Shown here: one piece after another, positions 10,043 to 19,027 of the stretch
How positions within the stretch are numbered: position 1 is the stretch's first letter
How the letters are laid out: the number at the start of each line of letters is the position of its first letter
NCBI GenBank assembly: GCA_028687645.1
Contig: JAQTZQ010000008.1
Coordinates: 1-51,680, forward strand
Reading direction: 5' to 3'
Length of the DNA stretch: 51,680 bases
Source of the DNA: Rhodocyclaceae bacterium
Lineage (GTDB): Bacteria > Pseudomonadota > Gammaproteobacteria > Burkholderiales > Rhodocyclaceae
Made by a program: the position numbers and the translations under genes
Notes under the pieces: generated by a model
Database searches by the model: none
Told to the model about the DNA's origin: nothing
Seen by the model: only the letters and a program-made list of their open reading frames with translations

Positions 10043-10493
10043 ATTGCTGCCAGCGCGTCGCCGCTGAATCATCACTTTCACGCGCATCCACCCAGCGCGC
10101 GCCGTCCGGCGTGGCTTCGCGCTTCCAGAACGGGGCGCGAGTTTTGAGGTAATCCATGATAAATTCGCAAGCCGCAAAAGCTTCGCCACGGTGGGCGCTG
10201 GTCACCGCAACCAGCACAATTTGATCGCAAGGCTTGAGTGGGCCGACGCGATGGATAACCAAGGTGCCGTATATATCCCAGCGAGTTTTGGCCTCAACGA
10301 CAATGGCCTCCAGCGCTTTTTCAGTCATGCCAGGATAGTGCTCCAGGGTCATTTCCGAAACTGCACTGCCATCATTGAGGTCGCGCACCAGGCCGACAAA
10401 ACTGGCCAGTGCGCCGATTCGCGTATCGCCCGCACGCAAGGCAGCCAATTCGGCACCCAGATCAAAATCAGCTTCCTGAACGCGAACTGTCAC
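10041..10493 (-). CDS. moaE: Molybdopterin synthase catalytic (large) subunit MoaE
   Basis: Catalytic subunit of molybdopterin synthase, which transfers sulfur from the MoaD thiocarboxylate to precursor Z (cPMP) to make molybdopterin. Family features: FVGLVRD, LEHYPGMTEKAL, the HRVGPL segment, AHRGEAFAACEF and the active-site-region FWKRE near the C-terminus. The start is set by the AGGAGG ribosome-binding site, which lies 6 bases before a GTG at 10493 (150 aa); the longer frame uses a TTG at 10499 that directly abuts the AGGAGG. Last gene of the molybdenum-cofactor run; the moaD stop is 2 bases upstream. Confidence 0.95.
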   Translation of the reverse strand: MTVRVQEADFDLGAELAALRAGDTRIGALASFVGLVRDLNDGSAVSEMTLEHYPGMTEKALEAIVVEAKTRWDIYGTLVIHRVGPLKPCDQIVLVAVTSAHRGEAFAACEFIMDYLKTRAPFWKREATPDGARWVDARESDDSAATRWQQ

Positions 10494-10500
10494 GGTCAAC
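10486..10500 (-). repeat. Dispersed word, 13/15 copy at the moaD/moaE junction
   Basis: Reverse complement reads GTTGACCGTGACAGT and spans the moaD stop (TGA) and the moaE GTG start. Coding constraint may explain part of the match. Confidence 0.4.
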
Positions 10501-10744
10501 CTCCTGTTACGGGCGGAAAAAAGGCCACCTCGTCACCCGCCTTGAGCACAGCATCGGCGCTGGCCATTTCCTGATTGACGGCACAACGGAGATTTTTGGC
10601 AGTGGCCAGCGCGCCGCGTCCATTGGCGACTAAATGATCGCGCAAGGCGGCAACATTTGCCACGCCGTCCGGCAGATCAACGCTTTCGCCCGCGCAACCA
10701 AATTCTTCGCGCAAGCCGGCAAAGTAAAGCACCTTGATGCTCAT
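10496..10744 (-). CDS. moaD: Molybdopterin synthase sulfur-carrier subunit MoaD
   Basis: An 82-aa ubiquitin-fold sulfur carrier. The C-terminal Gly-Gly (PPVTGG) that becomes adenylated and thiocarboxylated is intact. The N-terminal MSIKVLYFAGLREEFG is typical of MoaD. The ATG overlaps the moeA stop (ATGA), and moaE follows after 2 bases, so the two synthase subunits are tightly co-expressed. Confidence 0.95.
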   Translation of the reverse strand: MSIKVLYFAGLREEFGCAGESVDLPDGVANVAALRDHLVANGRGALATAKNLRCAVNQEMASADAVLKAGDEVAFFPPVTGG

Positions 10745-11946
10745 GACAGCAGTTCCGAAAATGGCACGAAGCGCACGCTATCACCGTTGTGAATGGCTTG
10801 AGCCGGCGGATTAATGATCAGACCATCGCCCCAGCACAGCGAGGTGACGACGCCGGAACCTTGGTTGGCGTAGAGTTCAGCTGCGCCGCTATCGTTCAGC
10901 CGGACACGCAGAAATTCAGCGCGAACATCCGGGCGTAGCCAGTCGAAATCGGCCCGCAGATTGAAAGCGCGCGGTGTCACGTTGGCAACCCCTTGCAATC
11001 GCAAAACGAAGGGGCGAACCATGATCAGGAAGGTCACAATGGCCGATACCGGATTGCCTGGCAGGCCGATAAACCAGGCCTTGCCACCTTCGCGGCGCAC
11101 TTCGCCAAAGGCCAGCGGCTTGCCCGGCTTGATGGCGATTTTCCACATATCGAGCTGACCTTCGGCTTCAACGGCGGGTTTGACGTGATCCTCCTCACCG
11201 ACCGAAACGCCGCCGCTGGTGATGATCAAATCGTTATCGGCGGCGGCCCGACGCAAGGCATCGCGGGTGGCGGCCAGATTGTCCGGCACGGTGCCAAGAT
11301 CGCGCACCTCGCAGCCCAGGCCTTCGAGCAAGGCACGCAAGGCGTAGCGGTTGGAGTTGTAGATGGCACCCGGCGGCAATGGCTCGCCGGGCTGCACCAG
11401 TTCGTCACCGGTAAAGAAAACGCCGACGCGCAGGCGGCGATAGACCGGCAACTCCGGCAAGCCGGCTGAAGCGGCCAGCGCAATGTCCTGCGGGCGGAGT
11501 TTGATGCCGGCTGCGAGAATTTGATCGCCGACTGCGATGTCTTCACCGGCGCGGCGAATATTTTCGTTGGCACGCGGCACATGGTTGATCACTACCCCAC
11601 TTTCACCATGTTCACAACGTTCTTGCATCACCACCGCATCGGCACCGACTGGCACCGGGGCGCCGGTGAAAATTCGCGCGGCAGTGCCGGGTAGCAGTGG
11701 CGTACCCACCGTGCCGGCAGGTATGCGCTGGCTGACTGGCAAGCAAACGCCGGCTACCGTTACATCAGCCAGGCGCACGGCGTAACCATCCATTGCCGAG
11801 TTATCAAGCGGCGGCGAGGCGACGGTCGACTGCTGTGGCGCGGCCAGAACTCGTCCGGCAGCAGCCGTCAGCGGCAAGGAGCGGATTTCCTCGACCGGTT
11901 GGGCGGCGGAAAGCAATTTTTCGAGGGCTTGTTCAAAACTCAGCAT
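10741..11946 (-). CDS. moeA: Molybdopterin molybdenumtransferase MoeA
   Basis: A 401-aa enzyme that inserts molybdate into adenylylated molybdopterin. Visible family motifs: SPPLDNSAMDGYAVR (about residues 43-57), RIFTGAPVP near 90, the MPT-binding TSGGVSVGEEDHVKP near 244-258 and GLPGNPVSAIVTF near 293. The start codon overlaps the mobB stop by 7 bp and the stop overlaps moaD by 4 bp. Confidence 0.96.
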   Translation of the reverse strand: MLSFEQALEKLLSAAQPVEEIRSLPLTAAAGRVLAAPQQSTVASPPLDNSAMDGYAVRLADVTVAGVCLPVSQRIPAGTVGTPLLPGTAARIFTGAPVPVGADAVVMQERCEHGESGVVINHVPRANENIRRAGEDIAVGDQILAAGIKLRPQDIALAASAGLPELPVYRRLRVGVFFTGDELVQPGEPLPPGAIYNSNRYALRALLEGLGCEVRDLGTVPDNLAATRDALRRAAADNDLIITSGGVSVGEEDHVKPAVEAEGQLDMWKIAIKPGKPLAFGEVRREGGKAWFIGLPGNPVSAIVTFLIMVRPFVLRLQGVANVTPRAFNLRADFDWLRPDVRAEFLRVRLNDSGAAELYANQGSGVVTSLCWGDGLIINPPAQAIHNGDSVRFVPFSELLS

Positions 11947-12446
11947 GGGCGCTCCTGCAATTGGAGGTAATTCATTACAAAATCGGCCATCGCACCGACA
12001 TTATTCAAGGGCAATTTGGGCAACGTGGTTTCGATCCCATCATCGGTGGCCAGCGCCACAATGTCGCTGCGCTCGGGGAAGAGCGGCGGTTTGCCGTTTT
12101 CCGGACGATAGACTTCCAGCTTGGGCACCGGTTCCTGCTTGAAGCCTTCGATCAGGACGAGATCGCAAGGGGCGAGCCGGGAAATCAACTCATCAAGCGA
12201 GATTTCGCCTTCATCGCGCCGCTCGTGCATCAAGGCCCAGCGGTCGTTGCACGAAAGCAGCACTTCAGTCGCCCCAGCTTCGCGGTGGCGGTAGGAGTCC
12301 TTGCCTGGCCGATCAATATCAAAACCGTGGTGGGCGTGCTTGATGACCGAGACTTTCAGGCCACGGGCAGTAAATTGGGGAATCAATTTTTCCAGCAAGG
12401 TGGTCTTGCCGGAGCCGGAATAGCCGGCGATACCAAAAACTTTCAT
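11940..12446 (-). CDS. mobB: Molybdopterin-guanine dinucleotide biosynthesis protein MobB
   Basis: A small P-loop GTPase that assists MobA in forming the bis-MGD cofactor. Walker A GYSGSGKTT lies near the start, the HAHHGFDIDRPGKDSYRHREAGA stretch is a MobB hallmark, and VLIEGFKQ is the Walker-B-like motif. The start chosen is the ATG at 12446 (MKVFGIAGYSG, 168 aa), which fits the family; an upstream in-frame TTG at 12467 would overlap the ATP-grasp gene by 4 bp. Neither has a strong ribosome-binding site, so coupling to the upstream gene is likely. Confidence 0.93.
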   Translation of the reverse strand: MKVFGIAGYSGSGKTTLLEKLIPQFTARGLKVSVIKHAHHGFDIDRPGKDSYRHREAGATEVLLSCNDRWALMHERRDEGEISLDELISRLAPCDLVLIEGFKQEPVPKLEVYRPENGKPPLFPERSDIVALATDDGIETTLPKLPLNNVGAMADFVMNYLQLQERPC

Positions 12447-12463
12447 AGTGAAACTTTGCGTAA

Positions 12464-13753
12464 TCAATCGACAAAAACCGGGGCAAAACCGCCGCCGGGG
12501 GTACGGAAATTGGTGGTTTGGCCTTGGTAAAGGCGGGCAATCAACAGTTGAATTTTGGCCTGATAGACGAAAGCGCGAATATCGGCTTTCATGACAACAG
12601 TCCCTCCCCCTTCAAGGGGGAGGTTAGGAGGGGGATGGGTTGTACTGGCTGATTTACTTGACCCATCCCCACCCCAGCCGGAGGGCAGGCCTTGCATGGC
12701 CTGCCCGTTCAGGCGGCACAGAGCGTTGCTCTGCGAAACCCCGCCTTCACCCCCTTGAAGGGGAGGGAGAAGTACAGTGTGCTCCGAGGGCGGTACGACT
12801 TCCTGAGCAATGTAGCCACCATTCAGGATTTCTTCAAAAACGCGCTTGGTCAATTTGTCACCCCGGTAGGCGGCGCGGCTGCCAAAGCCGGCGGGCGGTT
12901 TGAAGAACCAGCGCTTGCGCTCAGCCCAGAAGCGCTCGCCAGCTTCAGGCTGAACCATCACCGTGCGCGGCACGCCCTTGAGCAAAATGCGGCGGCTGGC
13001 TTCCGGCACGCCCATTTCAAGCAAGGCAGCTTCGTCAGAAAGCTGCATCAGGTTGCGTTTATCCGCATAGAGCGCATGACCGCGTGGATGCGGGGTGAGC
13101 ACAACGCCGCCGGCTGCAAAAACCGAGCGAATTTTGGCGTTGACCGTAAGATCCAGTGAAAAATCGGTCAGCCGGTTATAGATCATGTCTATCGGCTCGC
13201 CTTTATGCAGCAAACGATTGCCGTCTTGGGTAAATTCGCCGGGATCGGCGACGACGGCATCAATCCCGTTGGCGCTAAAAAGTTGGCGGAAAAGTTCAAA
13301 TTCCGGCGCCAAAAACTGCGCTGTCGGATTTTCGTCGACAATCGCAATTCGCTTGAGCGGTGCATCACCGCGCTCAAGTTGCCACTCTTCGCAGAACATC
13401 GCGAGAAAGGCTTGCAACAGCAAGGCGCCCTCCTCGGCTCTGCCGTGCGCCGCCAGCAAATAGGCATTGAGCAGTCCGCCACCGGCATTGGTGTTGATTT
13501 CGATCAGCTTGGGGCCATCGGCAGCAAGGTGAAAGTCGTAGCCATAAAAAACACCGAGCGCCTTGGCCGGCAGTTGGGCCATTTCTGGCGCCCGGGCCAG
13601 CGCCTGGGTTTGGTAGGCAGGCATGGCGATCACCGATTCGATGGTGCTGACCAACTCGGAAATTTCGTCACGGGTTTTGGCGGCCACAGAAACATCCGCA
13701 GCGGAGAAAAACTGCGGCTGTGCCTGGCGCATTTGTTCAAAAATTTGATTCAT
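12464..13753 (-). CDS. ATP-grasp-like conserved protein carrying an in-frame MITE insertion
   Basis: A 429-aa frame resembling uncharacterised ATP-grasp-type proteins: a GYDFH...LIEINTNAGGGLLNAY segment (about residues 71-100), IAIVDENPTAQFLAPE near 138, DMIYNRLTDFSLD near 188, and RWFFKPPAGFGSRAAYRG near 286. Its substrate is unknown. Residues about 325-383 are low-complexity (proline, glycine, serine) and are encoded by an inserted palindromic element; removing the element plus one 5-bp duplication deletes exactly 59 codons and restores ...PPSEHTVVMKADIR. The gene starts by an ATGA overlap with the DinG-like helicase gene and ends just before mobB. Whether the enlarged protein works is unknown. 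Confidence 0.8.
   Translation of the reverse strand: MNQIFEQMRQAQPQFFSAADVSVAAKTRDEISELVSTIESVIAMPAYQTQALARAPEMAQLPAKALGVFYGYDFHLAADGPKLIEINTNAGGGLLNAYLLAAHGRAEEGALLLQAFLAMFCEEWQLERGDAPLKRIAIVDENPTAQFLAPEFELFRQLFSANGIDAVVADPGEFTQDGNRLLHKGEPIDMIYNRLTDFSLDLTVNAKIRSVFAAGGVVLTPHPRGHALYADKRNLMQLSDEAALLEMGVPEASRRILLKGVPRTVMVQPEAGERFWAERKRWFFKPPAGFGSRAAYRGDKLTKRVFEEILNGGYIAQEVVPPSEHTVLLPPLQGGEGGVSQSNALCRLNGQAMQGLPSGWGGDGSSKSASTTHPPPNLPLEGGGTVVMKADIRAFVYQAKIQLLIARLYQGQTTNFRTPGGGFAPVFVD
12602..12773. mobile_element. MITE-like palindromic element (172 bp) inserted inside a coding gene
   Basis: A chain of hairpins with near-identical inverted ends: + strand left end TCCCTCCCCCTTCAAGGGGG (12601-12620), and the right end read on the minus strand CTCCCTCCCCTTCAAGGGGG. 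Internal palindromes include GGGATGGGT/ACCCATCCC, GGCAGGCC/GGCCTGCC and CAGAGC/GCTCTG. ACAGT occurs directly on both sides (12597-12601 and 12774-12778) and looks like a 5-bp target-site duplication. Element plus duplication is 177 bp, or 59 codons, so the host frame stays open. It has no transposase and would need one in trans. No second copy was seen in the window. Confidence 0.75.
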
Positions 13754-15675
13754 CGGCTGGCGAAGAAATTAATGACATCGGAAAGTTCTTTGGTGCGCTT
13801 CATCGGTGGCAGACTTTGCCACACGCGACGACCATAAGGCTTTGATAAAAGTCGTGGATCGCAAATCATCAGCACGCCGCGATCCGTTTCGTCGCGAATC
13901 AGCCGCCCCGCCCCCTGCTTGACGTTGATCACGGCACGCGGCAACTGGTATTCCATGAAGGCATTACGCCCCTGCTGCTTCATTTGCTCAATACGCGCCG
14001 AGAGCACCGGATCATCGGGCGGCGCGAAGGGAATCTTGTCGATAACGACCAGCGACAGCGCCTCGCCGCGCACATCAACGCCTTCCCAGAAACTCTGGCT
14101 GCCGACCAATACGGCATTGCCCAAACGGCGGAAGCGCTCCAGCAACTCATTTTTGCTGCCCTCGCCCTGCATCAGCAACGGCAAATCATGGCCTTCGTCT
14201 TCCAGCCGCGCCTTGATCAGCTCATGCGTGCGGCGCATCGCGCGCAGGCTGGTGCACAGGAAAAACGCACCGCCATTAGCGGCAATCACCGCCGGAAAAG
14301 CCGCATCAACTACGGCATCGGTGTAGCCGTAGGAATTGGGTTCCGGCATGCCAAGCGGCGCGTAAAGCATGGCCTGAGTGCCGTAATCGAAGGGGCTTTC
14401 CCAGCAAGCCGATTCCGGCTCGCCGAGGCCGAGCTCACTACAGTAATGGTGAAACTTGCCCTGCACTGCCAAGGTGGCCGAGGTAAAAATCCAGGCACGC
14501 GGGTGGCCGCCCATCTGTTTTTTGAAAATCTCGGCGACATCAAGCGGCGTTGAATTGAGTTGCAGGGCATGGGTGAAGGCTTCCGCCCAACGCACGTAGC
14601 CGTCGGCGCCGGTCTTTTGCCAGGCCGCCAAACGCTGCACCAGCTCCAGCGCACGTTGCCAGCATTTCTCCAACCCCTCGGCGCGCTCGGCCTGAGTTTC
14701 GAGCAGCGCGGCAAAGCTGGCGACTTCATCAGCCAGCAGTTTCAGGGCCGGCAAAAATTCAGGCTTTTCGAGCAGTTGACCGTAAGAGAATCGCCCGGCA
14801 TCCAGGCCAACCGCCAAACGCAAATCCTTGGCGATTTTTTCCAGTTGCTTGCTGGCAACCGGCAAGTCGAGGCAGTCACGGGCATTGGTCATGCCTTCGG
14901 TGCGTGCATCGCGGGCCAGATCGAGCACTTGCGCGGTCGAAATGCTGTCGCCGAAGAACAGCGTGGCGACTTCCGGCAACTGGTGGGCTTCGTCGAAGAT
15001 CACGGTGTTGCAGGCGGGCAGTAATTCAGCCATGCCTTCGTCGCGCAGCATCACGTCAGCAAAAAACAGGTGGTGATTGACCACCACCAGATCAGCCGCC
15101 ATCGCCTCGCGCCGGGCCAGCATGACGAAGCATTCCTTGTAATTCGGGCAGTCCTGGCCGAGGCAGTTTTCGCGCGTTGAAGTGGCGTGGTTCCACACTG
15201 GCGAGGTTTCGGAAACCTCGATGCACTCGGCCTTGTCGCCGCTTTGCGTGACTTTGGCAAAGGTTGAAATGCGCCGCGCATCAGCAGCATCTTCGCGTGT
15301 CAGAAAGCGCCCTTCGGCCAGTGCATTTTGCAGATGGTATGGGCAAACGTAATTGGCTCGCCCCTTCAACAAGGCGATCTTGACCGGCGCTTTCAGCGCA
15401 TCACGGACCATTGGCAGGTCTTTGTTGAACAACTGGTCTTGCAGGGTTTTGGTGCCGGTTGAAACGATCACCTTGCCGCCGGATTTGAGCGCTGGCACCA
15501 GATAGGCGAAGGTCTTGCCCGTCCCGGTGCCGGCTTCGGCAATGAATACCGACTGGCTGTTGATGGCGGCAGCGATGCGCTCAGCCATTTCAACCTGCTG
15601 CTCGCGCACGCGATAACCGCCAATAGCCTGCGCCAGCGGCCCGTCAGGGGAAAATATTTCGGGAAGGAAAGACAA
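13750..15675 (-). CDS. DinG/YoaA-family ATP-dependent DNA helicase
   Basis: An XPD-like superfamily 2 helicase of 641 aa. Walker A (AEAGTGTGKTF) is near residue 47 and the DEAH box (VIFDEAHQLP) near 228. Four cysteines between motifs I and II (NYVCPYH, ENCLGQDCPNYKEC) fit the [4Fe-4S] cluster of DinG/YoaA/XPD proteins. The C-terminal VGSQSFWEGVDVRG and QGAGRLIRDETDRG motifs complete the helicase. Predicted role is unwinding of 5'-overhang or damaged-fork DNA. It is the first gene of the overlapping run into the molybdenum-cofactor genes; no LexA box was seen upstream. Confidence 0.92.
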   Translation of the reverse strand: MSFLPEIFSPDGPLAQAIGGYRVREQQVEMAERIAAAINSQSVFIAEAGTGTGKTFAYLVPALKSGGKVIVSTGTKTLQDQLFNKDLPMVRDALKAPVKIALLKGRANYVCPYHLQNALAEGRFLTREDAADARRISTFAKVTQSGDKAECIEVSETSPVWNHATSTRENCLGQDCPNYKECFVMLARREAMAADLVVVNHHLFFADVMLRDEGMAELLPACNTVIFDEAHQLPEVATLFFGDSISTAQVLDLARDARTEGMTNARDCLDLPVASKQLEKIAKDLRLAVGLDAGRFSYGQLLEKPEFLPALKLLADEVASFAALLETQAERAEGLEKCWQRALELVQRLAAWQKTGADGYVRWAEAFTHALQLNSTPLDVAEIFKKQMGGHPRAWIFTSATLAVQGKFHHYCSELGLGEPESACWESPFDYGTQAMLYAPLGMPEPNSYGYTDAVVDAAFPAVIAANGGAFFLCTSLRAMRRTHELIKARLEDEGHDLPLLMQGEGSKNELLERFRRLGNAVLVGSQSFWEGVDVRGEALSLVVIDKIPFAPPDDPVLSARIEQMKQQGRNAFMEYQLPRAVINVKQGAGRLIRDETDRGVLMICDPRLLSKPYGRRVWQSLPPMKRTKELSDVINFFASR

Positions 15676-15743
15676 GGGAAAAGGCCTGAAAAGTGAGGGC
15701 GAATCTTAGCAGATGGACCCCACCCTCAGGGTTTCCAGCAACG

Positions 15744-16925
15744 TCAAGTCAGTCTGAACAAACCCACCTGTTGATGCAGTGTTGCTGAATGGCCGCTCAG
15801 GCGTTCGCAGGATTGCTCTGCCACCTGCGTTAGTGCCAGCGCGGACTCGATGCCATTGTCAATTTGCGCCATCTGGCCGCAAATCTCGTTCACCCTATTG
15901 CGCTGATTGCTGGTGCCTGTCGTAATGTGCTGCATCATGCCGCTGACGCTTTCGATGCTGGCGAGAATTTCCGCCAGCGCCGCCCCGGCTTTTTCAGCGC
16001 GCGAGACCCCGGCACCGACTTCATCCTGACTTTGCTCCATATTCAGTACAGTTTGCCGAACCTGGTGCTGAATGGCGCTGATCATCTGGCTGATTTCACC
16101 GGTTGCGCTCCCGGTTTTCTCGGCCAGCTTGCGTACTTCATCGGCCACCACCGCAAAGCCGCGCCCCTGCTCACCGGCACGCGCCGCTTCAATGGCGGCG
16201 TTAAGCGCCAGAAGATTGGTCTGTTCGGCAATCCCGCGAATCACGGCGACAATTTCGCCAATCTCATCCGAGCGCTGCCCCAGTTGATTGACGTCTCCCG
16301 AGACCTGGCTAACGATGTGCTGGATGCCACTCATCCCGCCGATGGTTTCCGCCACAATTCCCGCCCCGCTTTGAGCGGCAAAGACGGCAGCGTGCGAAGA
16401 CTCCGCGGCTTGCTCGGCGGTAGCCGATATGTCGCTGACCGTTCCCGCCAAATAATTCATGCCCTGCGCAATCTGCTGGCTGCTATTGTGCTGAGCGCAG
16501 AGACGATCGCGCAGCTCGTGAATCTGTGCCTGCATGTTCTGCGTGTCCTGTTGCACACTGCCACTCATGCCACCAATTTCACCGATCAAATCTCGCAGAT
16601 TGGCAGCCATTTTATTAAAGGCCGTAATGATTTCACCCACCGTATCATGGCTCACCATGTCACAGCGGTGATTCAGATTACGCTCTGAAATATGGGTAGC
16701 AACCTCGGCAATCCGGCGCAAGCGTGAAATCAGGATGCGATTCACGAACCAGTAATTGGCGACCCCAACCGTCAGACCTGCCATTACCGCCGAGCCAAAA
16801 AACCAGCCGTACATGCCCTCTTTCCAAATCACGAAAAAATCGGCAAAAAACGGGAAGATCAGGCCAATGGTCAAACCAAAGACCAGAGACGCAAACAACA
16901 GGGTTTTAAGCACGCTGGGTTTCAT
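15744..16925 (-). CDS. Methyl-accepting chemotaxis protein without a periplasmic sensor domain
   Basis: A 393-aa receptor with two closely spaced membrane segments (about residues 9-31 and 38-60) and almost no periplasmic loop, then a HAMP-like region (about 60-115) and the signalling domain with the canonical hairpin tip ([20 protein letters not shown], about 232-252). It lacks an obvious ligand domain, so it may sense the membrane state, an intracellular cue or act through other receptors (inference). Transcribed alone, upstream of the DinG-like gene, with a 68-bp gap. Confidence 0.9.
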   Translation of the reverse strand: MKPSVLKTLLFASLVFGLTIGLIFPFFADFFVIWKEGMYGWFFGSAVMAGLTVGVANYWFVNRILISRLRRIAEVATHISERNLNHRCDMVSHDTVGEIITAFNKMAANLRDLIGEIGGMSGSVQQDTQNMQAQIHELRDRLCAQHNSSQQIAQGMNYLAGTVSDISATAEQAAESSHAAVFAAQSGAGIVAETIGGMSGIQHIVSQVSGDVNQLGQRSDEIGEIVAVIRGIAEQTNLLALNAAIEAARAGEQGRGFAVVADEVRKLAEKTGSATGEISQMISAIQHQVRQTVLNMEQSQDEVGAGVSRAEKAGAALAEILASIESVSGMMQHITTGTSNQRNRVNEICGQMAQIDNGIESALALTQVAEQSCERLSGHSATLHQQVGLFRLT

Positions 16926-17041
16926 GAAATGCGCCTCATCTAAGATGTCGAATCATAACAACACAATCAAATACTGATATTGCCATTCATTATCCGAGCG
17001 AGCAATGCACCAATCCCGCCGGCCATGCGAAAATATCGCCC

Positions 17042-18421
17042 ATGCTCCACCTAGCCTTTGTCGACCTCGAAACCACCGGTGCCACTGCCACCATTGATCG
17101 CATCACCGAAATCGGCATTATCGAAGTCGATGAAGATGGTAGCGTTCGCGAGTGGCAACAGCTGATCAACCCCGGCACCCGCATCCCGCCCTTTATCGAG
17201 CAGCTGACCGGGATCAGCAACGCCATGGTGGCAAGCGCGCCGCGCTTTGAAGAGGTCGCTGAAGAAACATTACGCCGGCTGCAAGGCCGTCTGTTCATCG
17301 CCCATAACGCGCGTTTTGATTATGGTTTTTTGAAAAACGAATTCAAGCGCCTGGACATCCCCTTCCGCGCCTCCGTGCTGTGCACCGTCAAACTCTCGCG
17401 CACGCTGTGGCCGGAGCACAAAAAGCATAATCTTGATTCACTGATCGAACGCCACGGCCTGCAAGCCAACGCTCGCCATCGGGCGCTGGCTGACGCCCAA
17501 CTGATTCATCAATTTTGGCAAAAAATCCACGTTGACCGTAACAATCTGGATATTCAGGCTGCTTTGCAGGCGCAAAACGCCCACCCCAGCCTGCCGCCGC
17601 ATCTCGACCCCGCCATCGTCGATAAATTGCCCGACACCCCCGGCGTTTATCTGTTTTATGGCGAGAACAACCTCCCGCTCTATGTCGGCAAGGCCAAGGA
17701 TATTCGCCAGCGCGTCCTTTCGCACTTTGCTGCCGATCACAAATCGAGCAAGGAGATGGCGCTTTCACAACAGATCAAGCGTATCGACTGGATCGAAACC
17801 GCCGGCGAAATTGGCGCGCTGCTCAAGGAGGCAAGCCTGGTCAAACAGTTGCAACCCAGCCACAACCGGATGCTGCGCAAAAATGAAGAGCTCTGCACCT
17901 ATACCTTGATCGACGAAGGCGAAGGCTGGATGCGCCCGCAACTGCTGACCACCGATGAACTCGACTTCAGCCAGCCGCTAGCCGCCTACGGGCTGTTCAA
18001 AAACCGCAAGGAAGCCCACGAAGTCCTGCGCACCCTGGCGCACGACCATAATTTGTGCGATACCTTGACCGGGCTGGACAAGGTGATGCCGGGCAAACCG
18101 TGTTTCGGTTTTCAACTCAAGCGCTGCAAAGGCGCTTGCGTGGGCAACGAGCCGCTGGCCAAACACAGCATGCGGCTATTGGGCGCCATCGTTAAATTGA
18201 AACTACTTAGCTGGCCATTTGCTGGCCCAGCGCTCATCCGCGAGCAGGATGAAGTCCATCTGATTGACGGTTGGCGCTATCTGGGTACGGTGAAAAGCGC
18301 GACCGACCTGAGCGATTTGCTGGAGAGTCGGCGCCCACCTTTTGATCGCGACACCTACAAAATTCTCGCAAAACATGTCAGCAAAATGGTTTGCGTGAAC
18401 AACAATGCGCTACTTCCGTAA
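17042..18421 (+). CDS. DnaQ-type exonuclease fused to a GIY-YIG (UvrC/Cho-like) nuclease
   Basis: A 459-aa fusion. The N-terminal DEDDh exonuclease (1-170) shows FVDLETTGA, HNARFDYGFLKNEF and RHRALADAQL. A GIY-YIG domain follows (about 195-290): TPGVYLFYGENNLPLYVGKAKDIRQR and the KEASLVKQLQPSHN catalytic glutamate segment. The C-terminal third (with CFGFQLKRCKGACVG) resembles the UvrC/Cho cysteine-bearing region. The known family is annotated as exonuclease/Cho-like and is thought to act in nucleotide-excision-type repair. Its 3' end overlaps the convergent RNase D-like gene by 12 bp. An exact copy of the 15-bp dispersed word is embedded at 17531-17545, encoding VDRNN. Confidence 0.92.
   Translation: MLHLAFVDLETTGATATIDRITEIGIIEVDEDGSVREWQQLINPGTRIPPFIEQLTGISNAMVASAPRFEEVAEETLRRLQGRLFIAHNARFDYGFLKNEFKRLDIPFRASVLCTVKLSRTLWPEHKKHNLDSLIERHGLQANARHRALADAQLIHQFWQKIHVDRNNLDIQAALQAQNAHPSLPPHLDPAIVDKLPDTPGVYLFYGENNLPLYVGKAKDIRQRVLSHFAADHKSSKEMALSQQIKRIDWIETAGEIGALLKEASLVKQLQPSHNRMLRKNEELCTYTLIDEGEGWMRPQLLTTDELDFSQPLAAYGLFKNRKEAHEVLRTLAHDHNLCDTLTGLDKVMPGKPCFGFQLKRCKGACVGNEPLAKHSMRLLGAIVKLKLLSWPFAGPALIREQDEVHLIDGWRYLGTVKSATDLSDLLESRRPPFDRDTYKILAKHVSKMVCVNNNALLP
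17531..17545 (+). repeat. Dispersed 15-bp word, exact copy
   Basis: GTTGACCGTAACAAT inside the exonuclease/GIY-YIG gene, in the linker between its two nuclease domains; read in frame it encodes VDRN. Confidence 0.85.
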
Positions 18422-19027
18422 CGCATCGGCTTCGCCCTTCTGCCAGGCCCGATAGAGTTGCAGCGCGACATGCGCATCATTGGCCGCATACAGAATCTGG
18501 CGCTCGGAAAGATTGGGATTGGCCCAGTTGCTGGTTCCCACCTTTTTCGACTTCTGCAATTTCTGGCCAAAAAAATGCGCCACCGCAACCTTGGCGCCAA
18601 CCGTTCCGCGATGCCCCTCGCCGCGCAGCACTTCACCCAGATCAAGGACGTTATCGAGGGTAATGCCCAACCGGGTTTTTAAAGCACTGCGATCATTACC
18701 CAGCCCAAACCCCACTTTTAAAACGCTAGTTGATTCCAGAATGGCTTTCAATGCCTGCAAATCCGACAGGCGCGACACCGGGAAGAGATAAGCGTGCGAC
18801 GCCGTCGCCAACTGCACCAGATGCGGGCCAGTCGACACCTCGCCTTTGAGAAAGGTCGGCTTCGATTCCGTATCAAAACCAATCGCCTCGCTCGCCATCA
18901 ATGCCGCAAGCGCCTGATCTGCCATCGACGCCGAGGCCACGAGAGAAATCTGCGCCAAACCAATGCCGGGGTAGACCGGAAGTTCAGCGGCGTTGAGCGA
19001 GGCGCGACTAAAAGTTACCTCACTCAT
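18410..19027 (-). CDS. RNase D-like 3'-5' exonuclease (DEDDy)
   Basis: A 205-aa single-domain exonuclease. Exo [12 protein letters not shown], Exo [14 protein letters not shown] and Exo [16 protein letters not shown] (the Y-x3-D of DEDDy enzymes) are all present; no HRDC domain, so it is shorter than RNase D. Substrate (RNA or DNA) cannot be told. The ATG at 19027 ([12 protein letters not shown]) overlaps the def stop by 8 bp, so the two are translationally coupled; a longer open frame reaching 19087 lies inside def. Confidence 0.88.
   Translation of the reverse strand: MSEVTFSRASLNAAELPVYPGIGLAQISLVASASMADQALAALMASEAIGFDTESKPTFLKGEVSTGPHLVQLATASHAYLFPVSRLSDLQALKAILESTSVLKVGFGLGNDRSALKTRLGITLDNVLDLGEVLRGEGHRGTVGAKVAVAHFFGQKLQKSKKVGTSNWANPNLSERQILYAANDAHVALQLYRAWQKGEADALRK

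Noticed and set aside
12640-12903. Plus-strand ORF with hydrophobic, low-complexity sequence
   Set aside because: It is a reading of the MITE-like element and the antisense of the ATP-grasp gene.
16926-17041. Possible LexA box before the Cho-like gene (CTGATATTGCCATT)
   Set aside because: Cho is LexA-controlled in E. coli, but this sequence lacks the ACAG half site.
17042-18421. Assignment of the exonuclease/GIY-YIG fusion as UvrC
   Set aside because: It has an N-terminal DEDDh exonuclease and lacks the RNase H-like UvrC C-terminal nuclease and helix-hairpin-helix domains.
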